64,000 bases of DNA from assembly GCA_018907035.1 (NCBI GenBank), contig JACCIC010000003.1:7492001-7556000 (forward strand), written 5' to 3'. Both the position numbers and the translations under genes were made by a program. Source of the stretch: Sycobia sp. Sy_11 (Eukaryota > Arthropoda > Insecta > Hymenoptera > Epichrysomallidae). This document shows positions 61,385 through 64,000 of the stretch, piece by piece. Position 1 is the first letter of the stretch, and every line of letters begins with the position of its first letter. Below the pieces are notes generated by a model. It saw only the letters and a list, made by a program, of their open reading frames with translations, did not search any database and had not been told where the DNA came from.

Positions 61385-62467
61385 GTAGCACGCTGGATCT
61401 CCACCTGATCCACCATTCATCCGTAATATTTCGCGCTGTTGCTCCCACTCCTAGATATTAATATATTTAATGGGATGCAATAAAAATTTAATGCGCATAG
61501 TATTACTTTTATCCGTTCCATATTAAAAATAACTTCATTTATCGGGCGAAAAATTAGGTTAGTTTTTAGAAGTAAATAAATTTTAGAAAGCGCCGGCCTA
61601 TACGCGAACCCGCGCTCGCGGCGCGCGCGAAAACCGTGCGAAAATAAGAAGCCGAGTATTCCAGTTCTATGACCAATTCCGCGTCAAATACGTTCCTTTT
61701 TTTTCGGCTATAGGTTAATTTGTGCATTACGCAGAATGATTCTGCAACTTTTTTTTTCTCCTCCCCAACGTTTCGTCTAAGACTCAACTAAGCTCGAGCG
61801 ATTGCTAAACGTGCGAAATTAACGCGAGTATACATAACGGTGTTCTTTAAGAAAGAAAAAAATCAACGCGTAAAAACCTCCATTTCATACAAAACGTATC
61901 TATACGAATTTTGAATAGTAAGGTTTTTTCGCCACCTCGTGAAGTATATGAAATCCGTGATAAAAATAATTATAGAAATTTAGGCTGCTCGATTAGATTT
62001 TTGTTTGTTTTTTTTTTTCTAGACGAGTTGATACTAATTTTAAACGCGCACAGAATTCACTAACCTAAATAAAATTGATAAATTTTTAGATTACTTAACG
62101 CTCCGAAATGGAAGATTTTATGCTTTAATGTTGACTGATAAAAAAATTTTTTTTGGCCAACTTAATTTGACGCCGCGGTATGTACGCTCCCAGGTAGTGT
62201 TGCTAATCAGAGACTCAATTCTACGACGAATATTGTAAATCCTCATCTCGGTAATAATAAGATAGACTTTGATGAATTTAACAAAGATTAAAACTTTCGA
62301 CCCACGAACGTATATAATACAATTTCAAAAACGTGTACGAAAAGTGAAAACAAAATAAACCATCAATTGATGAAGTATTGTAGTACTGTGAGCTCGGATC
62401 ATCTCAATTCTCGATATGTATATATTTATATTTCCTTTTAATTGAAACAAGGAACATTCTGCATTTG

Positions 62468-62468
<1 letters not shown>
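60204..62468. other. Repeat-poor unique block, no gene seen
   Basis: CpG-rich to about 60500, then AT-rich unique DNA. Several A or T homopolymers of 8-11 nt. No credible frame. Confidence 0.5.
61346..61379. repeat. (TA)n microsatellite
   Basis: Imperfect TATG units lead into a TA run of about 24 bp. Confidence 0.92.

Positions 62469-62520
<52 letters not shown>
62469..62520. repeat. (TA)n microsatellite
   Basis: Pure TA run of about 52 bp. Confidence 0.97.
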
Positions 62521-62522
<2 letters not shown>

Positions 62523-62918
62523 GGAAATTCTTTTATACGTTGCTCACTGTCAAAGACAAAAAGATGAAAAAAAAGACGAAACATTTATAACACAAGTAAC
62601 TCATGCACTCGAGATATAAACAATAAATTCCGTGAGAATTGACGCTCATATAAGTAATCATATATACATAATAATAAAAACCGAATTGAGGCAGATTTCG
62701 CGCTGCCTCGGTCGTTAACGGGTTCGCGCAGGCGCACGCAGGATATTTATTCAACAGTAAGGGAAGGGAGAGGCGGGAGGTACGTTTAAAAGTTACGACA
62801 AAGTCGTATGTAAGATGCTAGAATAACTCGATTCGATCTTTCGATTCGCTTAAATTGTCGAATTGTCTTACGCATCCGTAGATTGCGGGAGACGCGCGTG
62901 CGCGCTATATGCACGTTC

Positions 62919-62938
62919 ATATATATATATATATATAT
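62919..62938. repeat. (AT)n microsatellite
   Basis: AT run of about 20 bp. Confidence 0.93.
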
Positions 62939-63613
62939 TGTTTTTTCTAAACGAATACTTTATAACCTCTGGAAACAGATTGCTTCATATTGAAATTGCG
63001 AAAATTTATCCATGAAGTGGACTCCTCTTGTTTAGTTTCGCAATAAAAATTAAAATACATTTTAGAAACGGCAGTAAAAAGTAACGCGAATGAAAAAAAA
63101 ATAAACGTTTTGATTCGGTCTTCGCTTCGTAAAGTCTTTAAGTTGAAAGCTATATAATCATGTATGTGGTTTTTTTTTGAACAATTATAATAATTGCGGC
63201 TACGAATTATTAATACAAGAAAAAATCCAGAAGAAAATGTTAAGTAATGAGTGACAGGAATTAAAAAGTTGTTATAAAAAAGTTTGGTTAAACATTTGTA
63301 AGTTTTTTGAATAGCAAATCAAAATTCTTAGAAATTATTAAGAAGCTTGGAGATTTTTTAAATCGGAATTCGATTGCGCCGATAATTCTCGCTAAAAATC
63401 ATTAGCTCGTGAAAAACTCCGTGGTTCTTGCACAGGGGCGAGAAATTCTTGGATTGTATGAAATATGTATTGAATTCGCATTATTAATGTATTTTATTGA
63501 ATCAAAGAAATGATTGTTTTTAGGAATTATTTTATAAAATAAAGAATTATTATTACATCTAATAAACAAAGTGTTTCAATTCGGTGAAATAAATATATTC
63601 AAAACGCTCTCTC
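62939..63613. other. AT-rich unique stretch, no gene seen
   Basis: No repeats of note and no coding frame above background. Confidence 0.5.
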
Positions 63614-63620
63614 TGTGTGT

Positions 63621-63655
<35 letters not shown>
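63614..63655. repeat. (GT)n microsatellite
   Basis: GT run of about 42 bp with one AT interruption, preceded by a short CT run. Confidence 0.96.
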
Positions 63656-63657
<2 letters not shown>

Positions 63658-64000
63658 AAGCGAAGAATAAAATGCCATACGCGCATATATACAAGCTGAT
63701 GATGCAAGATGCAATATTATAGCCTCTTGCGGTATATGCACGCGAATTGGCCCGCGTATTATTGTTGCAGCGAACGTCACGCCCCTCGGGTCAATTCTCC
63801 GATTATTATCCCCATCCCCTTCCCCTGCAACCCCTCCTCTACTAAATCTCCGCCGCAAATTCTCAATCTCGGAACTAACGGGCGTGGTTATTAAAACGAT
63901 GTGGAAAAAAATAAAAAAAAGAAAGAAAGATTCGCCACACCCGTTTTGCTTATTAACGTGCGCGATGTTCCGACCGCGCTTCGCTCCGGGCACGGGTATA

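Noticed and set aside
1..64000. CRISPR array, operon or phage-like region
   Set aside because: No spaced identical repeats, no ribosome-binding sites and no compact gene packing; the composition and microsatellite load are those of a eukaryotic nuclear genome.

Overview
The window looks like gene-poor nuclear DNA from an insect, most likely a hymenopteran and possibly an ant. This rests on three things seen in the sequence. CpG is not depleted, with CGCG runs throughout. (TA)n, (CT/GA)n and (TG/CA)n microsatellites are extremely dense. There is no bacterial-style packing of genes: the longest open frames are either Tyr-Ile strings translated from (TA)n or stop-poor frames in GC-rich blocks. 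The ant/hymenopteran assignment is an inference from composition and not a homology result.

I recognise no protein-coding gene, tRNA, rRNA, snRNA or named microRNA. The sequence is best read as intergenic or long-intron DNA. Its main texture is a mosaic. CpG-rich blocks of about 1-3 kb carry most of the microsatellites (about 0-1.6, 3.2-4.9, 5.8-7.3, 8-11.5, 15-16.1, 17.9-19.5, 20.9-21.8, 23.7-25.3, 26.2-28.6, 31.2-31.9, 33.9-35.8, 37-38.9, 40.2-41.4, 44.5-46, 48-49.3, 52.3-53.6 and 57.8-60.5 kb). They alternate with AT-rich, mostly single-copy blocks that carry few arrays (about 1.7-3.1, 4.9-5.8, 7.4-8.0, 9.8-10.5, 11.5-12.7, 13.5-14.9, 16.1-17.8, 19.6-20.8, 28.8-31.1, 32-33.8, 35.8-37, 38.9-40.2, 41.5-44.4, 46-48, 49.3-52.3, 56.2-57.5 and 60.5-63.6 kb).

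The best-supported discrete elements are these. A 140-bp piggyBac-type MITE lies at 22062-22201, with TTAA on both sides. A diverged inverted repeat at 23059-23456 has arms of 80-90 nt. A (GT)n-(GC)n-(AC)n palindrome lies at 60125-60203. There are perfect short inverted repeats at 42080-42123 and 45990-46014, and a two-stem hairpin at 56678-56721. Higher-complexity islands (notably 51050-51720, 30440-30720, 18290-18480 and 42820-43140) are candidate conserved regulatory DNA, but only cross-species alignment can show that.

A few weak coding hints are recorded at low confidence: a short ATG segment ending at a CAG|GTGAGT donor (19158-19194), a polyalanine segment (18506-18613), and possible decayed coding sequence on the minus strand at 13744-14661 and 19950-20230. 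No gene network or new system can be claimed from this window.
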